Shown here: in pieces, positions 8,111-14,593 of the stretch | Layout: the number at the start of each line of letters is the position of its first letter | Numbering within the stretch: the first letter of the stretch is position 1 | Assembly: GCA_003448685.1 (NCBI GenBank) | Contig: DLXW01000010.1 | Span: 18,845 to 38,311, forward strand | Length of the DNA: 19,467 nucleotides | Reading direction: 5' to 3' | Source of the DNA: Cyanothece sp. UBA12306 | GTDB lineage: Bacteria > Cyanobacteriota > Cyanobacteriia > Cyanobacteriales > Microcystaceae | The notes under the pieces: generated by a model | The model's input: the letters and a program-made list of their open reading frames with translations, nothing else | Database searches by the model: none | What the model was told of the DNA's origin: nothing | Program-made: the position numbers and the translations under genes

Positions 8111-8446
8111 CTAACGATCTGGTGCAATGCCATCGGTAAAAGTTCCTTGAAACCTATCTCCGATTTCGGGTTCTTCACCATTGACCCCAAAGACCTCAAT
8201 ACCAATCTGTCTGCCATTGTCAAGATTAACAACTCCCCGCGCATTGTTTCCACTCAAGCCGACTTCATTAGCCACGCCTGAATTGCCATCAATACTGATG
8301 CTTCGGTCGCCAAAATCTATGCCAATATCAGTCACTTTTCCTAAGCCATCGGTAAAGGTTGCTGTATCTTCTCCCGTTCTTTCAAAGACTCCAGGGATAA
8401 CTTTTAGGGGACTTTGGAAATCCCCAGAATCACGTCCATCATAATC
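8111..8446 (-). repeat. Copy B of the duplicated 336-bp coding module
   Basis: This is the 3' end of the FecR-domain gene, encoding residues 355-465 and the stop codon. It is the direct-repeat partner of 7323-7658. The two copies encode proteins differing at 23 of 111 residues by my count. Differences cluster in the first third and in an Asn-versus-Ser/Asp stretch, while the middle (GNNARGVVNLDNGRQ) is unchanged. Confidence 0.85.
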
Positions 8447-9508
8447 TCTAGGCAAGCCTCCTCTACCTGGTCGTCCAGTTCCGAGAACACTACGTTTATG
8501 TTCTGCTACCCGCCGTTCCCAATTTTTCTTTTCTATTGCCTCAAGGGTTCTTGCTCGAGCAAGTTTGAGGGTATATTGCACCCCAACTGGTGCTTGGTTT
8601 AAATAGGTTTCATGCTTCTGACCAGGGCCTAAACCGATTAATATAGGATCATTTTTATAGGCTGCTTCTAGAGAAAATTCTGTTACATCCCCGATGTTTC
8701 CATTTCTAACATTTACCCTTTGTCCCGCTTGTAAGGAAACAGTTTGATTGCTCTGGGTATCAGAAACAGTGATATCGTCGTTAGTTAAGGCCGCAACTTC
8801 GGTTGTATTATTTGTCTCATCATGGGTAACAACAACAGCACCACTTTGTTCGAGGGGGGGTAATTCCGTAGAATTGGTAGTTGGGGTTGATGCTCGAATA
8901 CTAACAATGCTTTGGGGGGTTCGTATGTCTGTTACACTACTATTAGCAATGCTAACAATTAAAGCTTTTCCTGCGTTCAGTTCAAGAATTGTCTCAGTTT
9001 TGGAGTCTGGCTTATTAGCTAATAACTTGGGAGACGTAACGGAAGTCTTAGAGTTTTTGGCAGCTACTTTAAGATTAGAACTGCGTTTTTGACTTCTAGA
9101 TTTGCTTTGTTGAGCAACACGACCATCGCAGCCTCCTATGATATATTTTAATCCTAACTCGATAATTTTTTTTCGTCCTGAGCGAAAGTGAAACTTTGAC
9201 CTTTCGTTAACTCTTGCGTAGGAACCCTCATTAAATAAAAGTTCAGCTAATGAACTTGTCTTTGTTGTTAGGATATTGAGAGGCTTTAAAATTTGTTTCA
9301 GTGTAGCTGGAATAGGGGAAGATGTTGAAGAAAGCAATACCTGTACCGTCTTTTGAATCTTACATATTTCAGCAGAAGTTAAGTATTCTTTACTTTGCGC
9401 TACCCAGAAGCTAGTTTGAGCAACTGCCAACTCGCTACTGAGAAAGATCATTAAACTTCCTCCACTTAGGCTACGACTAATTGAGAAAATTCGTTTTTTC
9501 AAAAGCAT
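8111..9508 (-). CDS. Exported FecR-domain protein with duplicated C-terminal module
   Basis: The 465-residue protein starts with a good signal peptide (hydrophobic 15-26, AVA-Q cleavage after residue 30), so it should be periplasmic or exported. FecR-type sequence is visible in two blocks. The first, 85-108 (SSLAELLFNEGSYARVNERS), resembles the opening of cyanobacterial FecR domains. The second, 195-300, has IRTPQSIVSIRAS, a TTEVAALTNDDITVSD stretch and LQAGQRVNV. Between them is an unusual Lys/Ser-rich insert (about 130-175). Residues 325-340 are charged, and 355-465 form the module shared with the small downstream protein. FecR domains of this sort occur in exported cyanobacterial proteins of unknown role; the classic FecR ferric-citrate sensor function should not be assumed. 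I chose the ATG at 9508 because it places the signal peptide at the N-terminus; an in-frame ATG at 9664 would add 52 residues in front of it. Gene order suggests a link to the small gene and porin, but each may have its own promoter. Confidence 0.78.
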   Translation of the reverse strand: MLLKKRIFSISRSLSGGSLMIFLSSELAVAQTSFWVAQSKEYLTSAEICKIQKTVQVLLSSTSSPIPATLKQILKPLNILTTKTSSLAELLFNEGSYARVNERSKFHFRSGRKKIIELGLKYIIGGCDGRVAQQSKSRSQKRSSNLKVAAKNSKTSVTSPKLLANKPDSKTETILELNAGKALIVSIANSSVTDIRTPQSIVSIRASTPTTNSTELPPLEQSGAVVVTHDETNNTTEVAALTNDDITVSDTQSNQTVSLQAGQRVNVRNGNIGDVTEFSLEAAYKNDPILIGLGPGQKHETYLNQAPVGVQYTLKLARARTLEAIEKKNWERRVAEHKRSVLGTGRPGRGGLPRDYDGRDSGDFQSPLKVIPGVFERTGEDTATFTDGLGKVTDIGIDFGDRSISIDGNSGVANEVGLSGNNARGVVNLDNGRQIGIEVFGVNGEEPEIGDRFQGTFTDGIAPDR

Positions 9509-9833
9509 AAATTCAATAATGTTTATTATTGCTTTCAATATAGCAATCAGGAATGATTCATGAGACTGGGTGTAGTTAAAATAGCCTTCATAGCGTGATC
9601 TGGTTCTTACATTTGAGTATGAGTCGATGCTCACGGCTAATAAATTAGCCGAGTCGCGCTTCATCTCTTACTTAAAAGATAAGAGTTTTCGCGCTCCCGT
9701 GTTTTATTATAAAACTGAAGCGACTTTATCCCTCAATACAAACTTGATGCCCCTACTAGACTTGGGTTAATGGAAACAAAAATTAAACTAACCCAGTCAC
9801 GAGATAAAGTAATCGTTAACGCCTAACGAATCA
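9509..9833. other. Divergent intergenic region with several inverted repeats
   Basis: This 325-bp gap separates the FecR-domain gene (-) and the collagen-like gene (+). Besides the leader hairpin near 9514 it holds three further structures. CTCTTA/TAAGAG (9665-9670 and 9680-9685) is followed by TTTT. GTTTTAT-T-ATAAAAC (9701-9715) is a perfect palindrome. A nested pair consists of ACTTTATC (9723-9730) with GATAAAGT (9803-9810), enclosing TGGGTTA (9763-9769) with TAACCCA (9789-9795). The nested pair would give a long stem in the leader of the collagen-like gene, or could be operator half-sites. No convincing tRNA or small-RNA gene is visible. Confidence 0.4.
9514..9545 (-). promoter_or_regulatory. 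Candidate extended -10 promoter and leader hairpin
   Basis: On the minus strand, TGCTATATT fits an extended -10 element (TATATT at 9537-9542, TG at 9544-9545) with no good -35 box. Just downstream is a perfect 7-bp inverted repeat, CAATAAT / ATTATTG, with a 4-nt loop (9514-9531). It ends 5 nt before the ATG at 9508. Transcription from this promoter would start at about the hairpin. The whole leader could therefore be one stem-loop next to the start codon, able to influence ribosome access. Confidence 0.35.
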
Positions 9834-11234
9834 ATGCACTTTTTGGGGAAATTTCTGCTTTTTAACGTCTTTTTAGGCACTTCTTTGGTTATTCCTAATG
9901 TTAATCCTTTTAATCATTGTCAAGAAATAGCTTGGGCAGTTGAGATTAAATCCTTTGGGACGGATGGTCAAAATGGCCAGTCAGGACAATCTGGGCAAAA
10001 TAGTCAAAATACTGAAAATGTCACCATATTTTCCGATGGTTCTTCCCTAAACCTTAATTTAGCTGGTCAAAATGGACAATCAGGTCAAAAAGGAGAAAAT
10101 GGGCAACAAGCTAATTGTGGCAATCAACCTGTTAATGTGCGTTACAATCTACAAGCTGCCAATGGGGGTAATGGGGGTAATGGGGGTAATGGGGGTGATG
10201 GGGGTAATGGCGGTTCCCTCACTATTTATGCGAGCGATCCCACCTATCTTCAACAAATTTATGTTAATGCTGCGGGGGGTAAAGTGGGACAACCAGGCCT
10301 CGGAGGAAATGGGGGACTAGGTTGTCAATGTGATGATCCTTATTGGAATGTGGAAACCTGTACGGGAAAACCTGGTGATCCCGACTATAGTTGCACAACC
10401 CTCGAATTTCGTTGTCAAAATGGTAGAAATGGTGCGCAAGGAATGAATGGGGTTCCAGGTAGAGATGGTTTAATGGGAAAGTTAACTCTAATTAATCTTA
10501 ATAAACCATTAAAACCCGATGAACCCGCAGCAACAGTTACCATGAATAACCTTAAAAATAAGGGCTATTTATTATCTAGAAATATCTGGGAAACGCGAAA
10601 TGGTGCAACTAATTTATTAGCCCCAGGTTCAATGATTGATGACCAATATCTAGCTTTAACTGAGCGTCTAGAACATTCTTTCTTGTTGGTTTGGAATGCT
10701 CCCCAAACTTTTCAAAATTTTGCCGATCAAAAAATATCCCTTCGCTTAGAAGATCAAGAAATAGTTAAAGTTAATGTCCCTCAAGATATTTGGTTAGAAG
10801 CAACAACTCAAAAACAAAATAATTTAACTCAATTTATTGTTTATAATGCCATTAAAGTCAAAGATGTTACTCGATTAGAAAGTCAAGGATTATCGGGTAA
10901 TAGAAGAAATCTTCAGTTAAAACTAATAGATAAAGCCCAACAATCTGATTTAATCACTACTAAGTTCAAAGTAACTTATAGAACAACCCAATCTGATCCC
11001 CGTTTTCGAGATGTTTCTGATTATACCACTAAATATCAAGGAGAAATTACCGAAGACTTAGTTGTGCTTAACAACAACAAATTTATGATTAATATTGGCC
11101 AATTACCCATCAAAGATCGAGATCTCAGATCTGGATTAGGGGTAGAAGTTCAGCTAACCGCGATTCGCTCTTTTGCTGGATACACTGCTAAGCAAACTAT
11201 TGTAGTCAAAGATGTTTTAGGTCCTTTCAAATAA
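9834..11234 (+). CDS. Secreted collagen-like (Gly-X-Y/NGG repeat) protein
   Basis: The 466-residue protein begins with a hydrophobic signal-like segment (about 5-24) ending before AWAVEIKSFG (about residue 34-42), so export is likely. Residues 41-215 are rich in Gly, Asn and Gln, with collagen-like G-X-Y runs (GQNGQSGQKGENGQ, then repeated NGG triplets, then GRNGAQGMNGVPGRDG). They are interrupted by a short Cys-rich patch (CQCDDPYW, TCTGKPG, CTTLEFRC, about 163-193) that could form disulfides. Residues 230-466 are a beta-rich region with no domain I recognise. Bacterial collagen-like proteins often form surface filaments or matrix; this role is inferred. The ATG has no strong Shine-Dalgarno. 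Convergent with the glycosyltransferase gene, 49 bp away, without a clear terminator between them. It is transcribed away from the FecR-domain gene across the shared intergenic region. Confidence 0.8.
   Translation: MHFLGKFLLFNVFLGTSLVIPNVNPFNHCQEIAWAVEIKSFGTDGQNGQSGQSGQNSQNTENVTIFSDGSSLNLNLAGQNGQSGQKGENGQQANCGNQPVNVRYNLQAANGGNGGNGGNGGDGGNGGSLTIYASDPTYLQQIYVNAAGGKVGQPGLGGNGGLGCQCDDPYWNVETCTGKPGDPDYSCTTLEFRCQNGRNGAQGMNGVPGRDGLMGKLTLINLNKPLKPDEPAATVTMNNLKNKGYLLSRNIWETRNGATNLLAPGSMIDDQYLALTERLEHSFLLVWNAPQTFQNFADQKISLRLEDQEIVKVNVPQDIWLEATTQKQNNLTQFIVYNAIKVKDVTRLESQGLSGNRRNLQLKLIDKAQQSDLITTKFKVTYRTTQSDPRFRDVSDYTTKYQGEITEDLVVLNNNKFMINIGQLPIKDRDLRSGLGVEVQLTAIRSFAGYTAKQTIVVKDVLGPFK
10161..10214 (+). 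repeat. Six tandem 9-bp units encoding Asn-Gly-Gly
   Basis: AATGGGGGT is repeated four times exactly, then GATGGGGGT and AATGGCGGT, giving six in-frame NGG/DGG triplets within the collagen-like gene. The unit length is a multiple of three. Slippage would therefore change repeat number without breaking the frame. Confidence 0.95.
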
Positions 11235-11283
11235 GGTGATTTCGTTGTTCGTAGTGTAGGGTTCATCAGTTAGAAATTGAGGT

Positions 11284-12537
11284 TCATAAAAATTGATGTT
11301 TCCCTTTTAAAGTTTGAACAACTGAATCTAATAAGTTTTCATAGCGATCTAAAATTAAACCAAAATCATAATTTTGAATTGCATATTGCCTTCCTTGTTT
11401 TCCTAAATGTGCTACTAAATCTGGATTAGAATAGAGTTTGATAATTGCTTGAGCAAGAGCTTCAGAATCTTCGGGTGGAATGACAATACCACCCCCACTT
11501 CTTTTAATTGCTCTAGCTGCGGTTCCTGCTGCGGCAACCGAAGCAATAATTGCTCGACCACTAGCTAACAACACTTGAATTTTAGAGGGCATATTAAAAG
11601 CAATTACATTACCCTTTTGCATCACCATACCTACATCACTTGCTGCTAACATTTCTGGCAATTTATTTCTAGGTTGAAATGGTTTTAAAATTACATTATC
11701 AGCTTTTTTCGTTTGACGGTATTTCTCTAACCTTTCTAGAGCAGCTTCTTTTCCTACTATTACTACAGCAATTTGAGGTATATCTAACAATTGTGCGGCA
11801 GCATCAATTAAAATTTCTAAAGGTTGGGTTAAGGCAATATTACCAGAATATAAAACAACGAATTTTCCTTCTAAATTATTTTCTCGACGAAAAAAATTAT
11901 TTTCTTGAGGTAAGGGTTTAATAAAATCAACATCAACCCAATTAGGAATCTCAACAATTTTATCATTTGATACCCCTTTGCGTATTAAGTTTTTGGTAAA
12001 TCCGTCCGCAATAACACTAATTTTAGTTGCGTTTTTATAAGCAAAAGACTCCAAAAATTGAAAAACTCGAATTATTTTTTTATTACTAATTAATCCCACA
12101 TGAACAGCCGCATCAGGTAGAATATCTTGGAGATTGAGGATAATCGGGCTACGATATAACCAACTCAAAATAGCAGCCGGAACACAAACTGGTAACCCAG
12201 GAATAGTTAAAAAAATAACATCTGGTCGCCATCCCCTCAAAGCTTGGAAGAAACTTAGAAAAACAAAGCTCAATTCAAATAAAACTCGATTTATTAAATT
12301 GCGTTTTGGTCTAATCCAAACATGGCATCTTTGAATTTGTACACCATTACGTTCTTCGGTTAAATATAATTTACCACGATACTCTTGAGATATTTCTCCA
12401 GAAGGATACCAAGGCATAGCCGTAATAACACGTACTTGATGTCCACGTTTGACTAATCCCTCTGCTAATTCTGTCATTAAAGGAGCAATACCAATGGGTT
12501 CGGGATGATAATTATAAGAATAAATCAGGATTCGCAT
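11284..12537 (-). CDS. WcaI-type GT4 glycosyltransferase
   Basis: The 417-residue protein is a GT-B fold glycosyltransferase of family 4, closest in pattern to the WcaI/WbuB group. It begins MRILIYSYNYHPEPIGIAPL with TELAEGLVKRGHQVRVIT, which is the acceptor-side N-terminal Rossmann domain. It continues with LNLQDILPD around the middle. It ends with a donor-binding half containing VLYSGNIA and FNMPSKIQVLLASGRAIIAS, then IPPEDSEALAQAI. WcaI-type enzymes transfer a sugar from a nucleotide donor during exopolysaccharide or O-antigen synthesis at the cytoplasmic face. The exact sugar cannot be inferred, so I give no symbol. No other polysaccharide gene adjoins it, so it may be an isolated member of a dispersed pathway. 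The ATG at 12537 begins the canonical MRILIYS start. The gene diverges from the lipoprotein gene and converges with the collagen-like gene. Confidence 0.9.
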   Translation of the reverse strand: MRILIYSYNYHPEPIGIAPLMTELAEGLVKRGHQVRVITAMPWYPSGEISQEYRGKLYLTEERNGVQIQRCHVWIRPKRNLINRVLFELSFVFLSFFQALRGWRPDVIFLTIPGLPVCVPAAILSWLYRSPIILNLQDILPDAAVHVGLISNKKIIRVFQFLESFAYKNATKISVIADGFTKNLIRKGVSNDKIVEIPNWVDVDFIKPLPQENNFFRRENNLEGKFVVLYSGNIALTQPLEILIDAAAQLLDIPQIAVVIVGKEAALERLEKYRQTKKADNVILKPFQPRNKLPEMLAASDVGMVMQKGNVIAFNMPSKIQVLLASGRAIIASVAAAGTAARAIKRSGGGIVIPPEDSEALAQAIIKLYSNPDLVAHLGKQGRQYAIQNYDFGLILDRYENLLDSVVQTLKGKHQFL

Positions 12538-12829
12538 ATCCTTGAAAGTTAGGGTAAATTGGGAGTTAATGTGTATCTGAACAATTTAGGATATCTTTGC
12601 TAATAGATCACTTTAATTGTTAATATTAGAGCTTAATTAGTTAATTGGTTTTTTTATGTGATAGCTAAATATCCTTTTCATTGAATCTTAAGATTTTGAA
12701 AAGGTCAAGGGTATCTTAGTGTAACCTAATCTACAATTGGCACAGTCATTAGGAGCTACCAGGAAAGTTTAGGGTATAAATTTATAGATAAAATTAAGTA
12801 TTAACAAGCTTAAGTCAAGGAGAAAGAAA
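12538..12829. other. AT-rich divergent promoter region
   Basis: This 292-bp gap separates the glycosyltransferase (-) and lipoprotein (+) genes and must hold both promoters. A TATAAA at 12775-12780 is a possible -10 box for the lipoprotein gene, but I see no good -35 at 16-18 bp. No RNA gene or open frame of note is present. Confidence 0.3.
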
Positions 12830-13339
12830 ATGTTTGTGCGATTACGTCAAGTTTGGGCGTTTTTTTTGATCTTTAGTCTGTTTTTTCTAACTTCTTGTGC
12901 TACCCAAACCCCCTCACGGTTTGAACAGGCGCAGCAAGATAGTAGTCAACGGGGAGCAAGTGCAGTTGTCCGTGAATCAGTCACTGGCGGCAGCTTAAAT
13001 CGATTTTTTCCCCCTGCTGGAGACGGTTATGAAAGAGTTTATACCCAAGAGAAAAAAGGCTTTGCTGAGGCTAAACTAAAAAAAGACGGCAAAGAAATGG
13101 CAGTTATGGCAATTTCTGATACTCTTAATAACCCTACAGCACTGACAAAATTCGCTAAAAGTGACCAGAAAATTGCAGGTTATCCTGCGGTTAAACAAGG
13201 AAAAACCGCTACTTCAATTCTAGTCGGTGATCGCTTCCAAGTTAAAGTTTTGTCCCGAGATGCTGCCTTTACGGAAGATGATCGCCAAACTTGGTTAGAA
13301 AAATTTTCTCTTAAAGAATTGGCAAAACTAGACAAATAA
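12830..13339 (+). CDS. Small conserved-type lipoprotein of unknown function
   Basis: The 169-residue protein has a lipoprotein signal peptide: basic MFVRLRQ, a hydrophobic core (about 8-20), and lipobox LTSC with the lipidated cysteine at residue 23. It should be membrane-anchored and face the periplasm or thylakoid lumen. The mature part is hydrophilic and mixed alpha/beta (RFFPPAGDGYERVYTQEKKGF, then KMAVMAISDT-like strands), with no domain I can name. The ATG is preceded by AAGGAG at 12817-12822 with a 7-nt spacer, the best ribosome-binding site among the genes here. It is a single-gene unit: divergent from the glycosyltransferase and separated from the next gene by more than 400 bp. It resembles uncharacterised cyanobacterial lipoproteins in general form only. 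Confidence 0.75.
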   Translation: MFVRLRQVWAFFLIFSLFFLTSCATQTPSRFEQAQQDSSQRGASAVVRESVTGGSLNRFFPPAGDGYERVYTQEKKGFAEAKLKKDGKEMAVMAISDTLNNPTALTKFAKSDQKIAGYPAVKQGKTATSILVGDRFQVKVLSRDAAFTEDDRQTWLEKFSLKELAKLDK

Positions 13340-13470
13340 CTCTAGTGAGCTTTAATACTTGTAGGTCTTCACTGCTACATAAAACTGATACACGGAAAAT
13401 CCCTCTCCGAAGCTCCCCCGCAATCCTAACTAGGATCTTTGTGATCTACTGAGCCTAAGGTTCCAGCGCG

Positions 13471-13487
13471 AGGCTTACCGCCTTTTT
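13471..13487 (+). terminator. Weak terminator-like hairpin
   Basis: AGGC (13471-13474) and GCCT (13480-13483) can pair around a 5-nt loop, followed by a run of T (13483-13487). The stem is only 4 bp and lies about 130 bp past the lipoprotein stop codon, so support is modest. Confidence 0.25.
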
Positions 13488-13531
13488 AGCTAAAAATATT
13501 TAAAGATTAAGCAAAGTGAGAGATTAAATTC

Positions 13532-13537
13532 TATAAT
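13532..13537 (+). promoter_or_regulatory. Candidate -10 box for the secretion operon
   Basis: A perfect TATAAT sits about 250 bp upstream of the first secretion gene. The best -35 candidate (TTAAGC, 13507-13512) is poor and 19 bp away. If used, the operon would have a leader of about 240 nt that includes the TGATAAC repeats. Confidence 0.3.
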
Positions 13538-13607
13538 TAACTGAATGTTCCCTCAACACTAGACTAACCCTCTGATGAATTGCCGAAGATTAAAACAGTG
13601 AACAGTC

Positions 13608-13735
13608 AACAGTTATCACAGCGTATGCTGGAAGATTTAAACCTGCTACCAACGCGTACCACCAATGGGTGAAAGACGCGAGAACCAAGGATGAAGACCT
13701 CCTAAGTTACTGATAACTGATAACCGATAACTGTT
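13608..13735. repeat. Distant 10-bp inverted repeat pair
   Basis: AACAGTTATC (13608-13617) and GATAACTGTT (13726-13735) are exact inverted copies with about 108 bp between them. Together with adjacent AACAGTGAACAGTCAAC-like sequence they could close a large hairpin in the operon leader or mark the edges of a small repeat element. Confidence 0.45.
13711..13731 (+). repeat. Short tandem heptamer repeat (TGATAAC x3)
   Basis: Two exact TGATAAC units (13711-13717 and 13718-13724) are followed by CGATAAC (13725-13731). Heptameric short tandem repeats (STRR) in intergenic DNA are a known feature of cyanobacterial genomes. Copy number is only three here. Confidence 0.6.
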
Positions 13736-13771
13736 AAAAACTTCACCAATTCAGAGTAAGCTATCCCTAGC

Positions 13772-13776
13772 AGGAG
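13772..13776 (+). promoter_or_regulatory. Ribosome-binding site deciding the isomerase start
   Basis: AGGAG lies 1 nt before an ATG at 13778 but 10 nt before the in-frame ATG at 13787. The second spacing is workable and the first is not, so translation should begin at 13787. Confidence 0.55.
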
Positions 13777-13786
13777 AATGGGAAAA

Positions 13787-14593
13787 ATGAATCTTGTTTT
13801 ACAAATTGGTGACAAAGGGGTTTCAGAATCAGAATTATATTACCTTTTGGCACAATATAAACTGTTGCCCCAATTGGCCAAAGAAATAATTATCGATCAA
13901 GCGATCGCTAACTTTGAGTGTACCCCAGAAGAAAAAACCCTAGGACAGCAGCAATTTTACCAAAAACACAGAATTGCCAGTGAGGAACAAGTCCAAGCAT
14001 GGCTCAAGCATTACGGTATGACCCCTGAACAATTAGCCCACCTAACGGTGCGAGATCTCAAACTTCAAAAGTTTAAGCAACTAACCTGGGGTAGTCAAAT
14101 TGAAAGTTATTTTCTTAAATGTAAAGGAAAACTCGATCGAGTCGTCTATTCTTTGATTAGAACTAAAGACTCGGGTATTGCCCAAGAACTATATTTTCGT
14201 ATTCAAGAGGGAGAAAACTCCTTCTCTGAAATCGCTAAAGAATATTCTCAAGGTTCAGAAGCACAAACCGGAGGGTTAATTGGCCCTGTAGAACTTAATG
14301 TTCCCCACCCCAACATCTCGCAAATTTTGTCCGCTAGTCAGCCTGGACAACTGTGTTCACCCCAGCGAGTAGGAGAATGGTGGATTATTCTGCGCTTAGA
14401 ACAATATATCAGCGCTCAACTCGACGAAACAACCCGCAGAAGACTGCTTAATGAATTATTTGAACAATGGTTATCAACTCAAATGGAAAAAGTAGAATTT
14501 ATGCCATTTAACCAGTTAGTAGTCAATAATAATCAGGAAACCGAAAACAGGGAAAAAGCTACAGTAAACCTCAGCCATTCTGAATTGAGCTAA
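13787..14593 (+). CDS. Parvulin-type peptidyl-prolyl isomerase (SurA-like) of the secretion operon
   Basis: The 268-residue protein has a helical N-terminal half (about 1-110, reminiscent of SurA/trigger-like chaperone segments). A parvulin domain follows at about 117-207, shown by RVVYSLIRTKDSGIAQEL, then FSEIAKEYSQG and TGGLIGPVEL, and ending GEWWIILRLEQY. The C-terminal tail is polar. Parvulins catalyse cis-trans isomerisation of peptidyl-proline bonds and assist folding. Unlike SurA, no signal peptide is present, so it should act in the cytoplasm. It would meet export substrates before or during handover to the transporter; this role is inferred. The stop codon overlaps the start of the ABC exporter gene (TAATG), which implies translational coupling. 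Comparable isomerase-exporter pairs occur in cyanobacteria, from general recall. I chose the start by the ribosome-binding site spacing. Confidence 0.85.
   Translation: MNLVLQIGDKGVSESELYYLLAQYKLLPQLAKEIIIDQAIANFECTPEEKTLGQQQFYQKHRIASEEQVQAWLKHYGMTPEQLAHLTVRDLKLQKFKQLTWGSQIESYFLKCKGKLDRVVYSLIRTKDSGIAQELYFRIQEGENSFSEIAKEYSQGSEAQTGGLIGPVELNVPHPNISQILSASQPGQLCSPQRVGEWWIILRLEQYISAQLDETTRRRLLNELFEQWLSTQMEKVEFMPFNQLVVNNNQETENREKATVNLSHSELS

Larger units (their letters stand above)
13340..13786. other. Intergenic region with short repeats upstream of the secretion operon
   Basis: This 447-bp gap has no open frame that looks coding. It contains a weak terminator-like hairpin (13471-13487), a perfect TATAAT (13532-13537), three TGATAAC units (13711-13731) and a 10-bp inverted repeat pair (13608-13617 with 13726-13735). 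The latter half probably forms the leader of the secretion operon. I see no tRNA or known riboswitch pattern. Confidence 0.45.

Noticed and set aside
7339..9092. Plus-strand open frames opposite the two module-bearing genes
   Set aside because: They mirror the minus-strand genes, are Pro/Ser-rich, and show the same duplication only because the opposite strand is duplicated.
9509..9664. N-terminal extension of the FecR-domain protein from an ATG at 9664
   Set aside because: It would put 52 polar and mixed residues ahead of a clear signal peptide; the internal ATG at 9508 is a better start.
10161..10214. CRISPR-like repeats
   Set aside because: The units are contiguous 9-bp coding triplets without spacers, inside a glycine-rich gene.
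13340..13780. tRNA or regulatory RNA gene upstream of the secretion operon
   Set aside because: I could not find a cloverleaf or a known riboswitch pattern; only short repeats and weak hairpins are visible.
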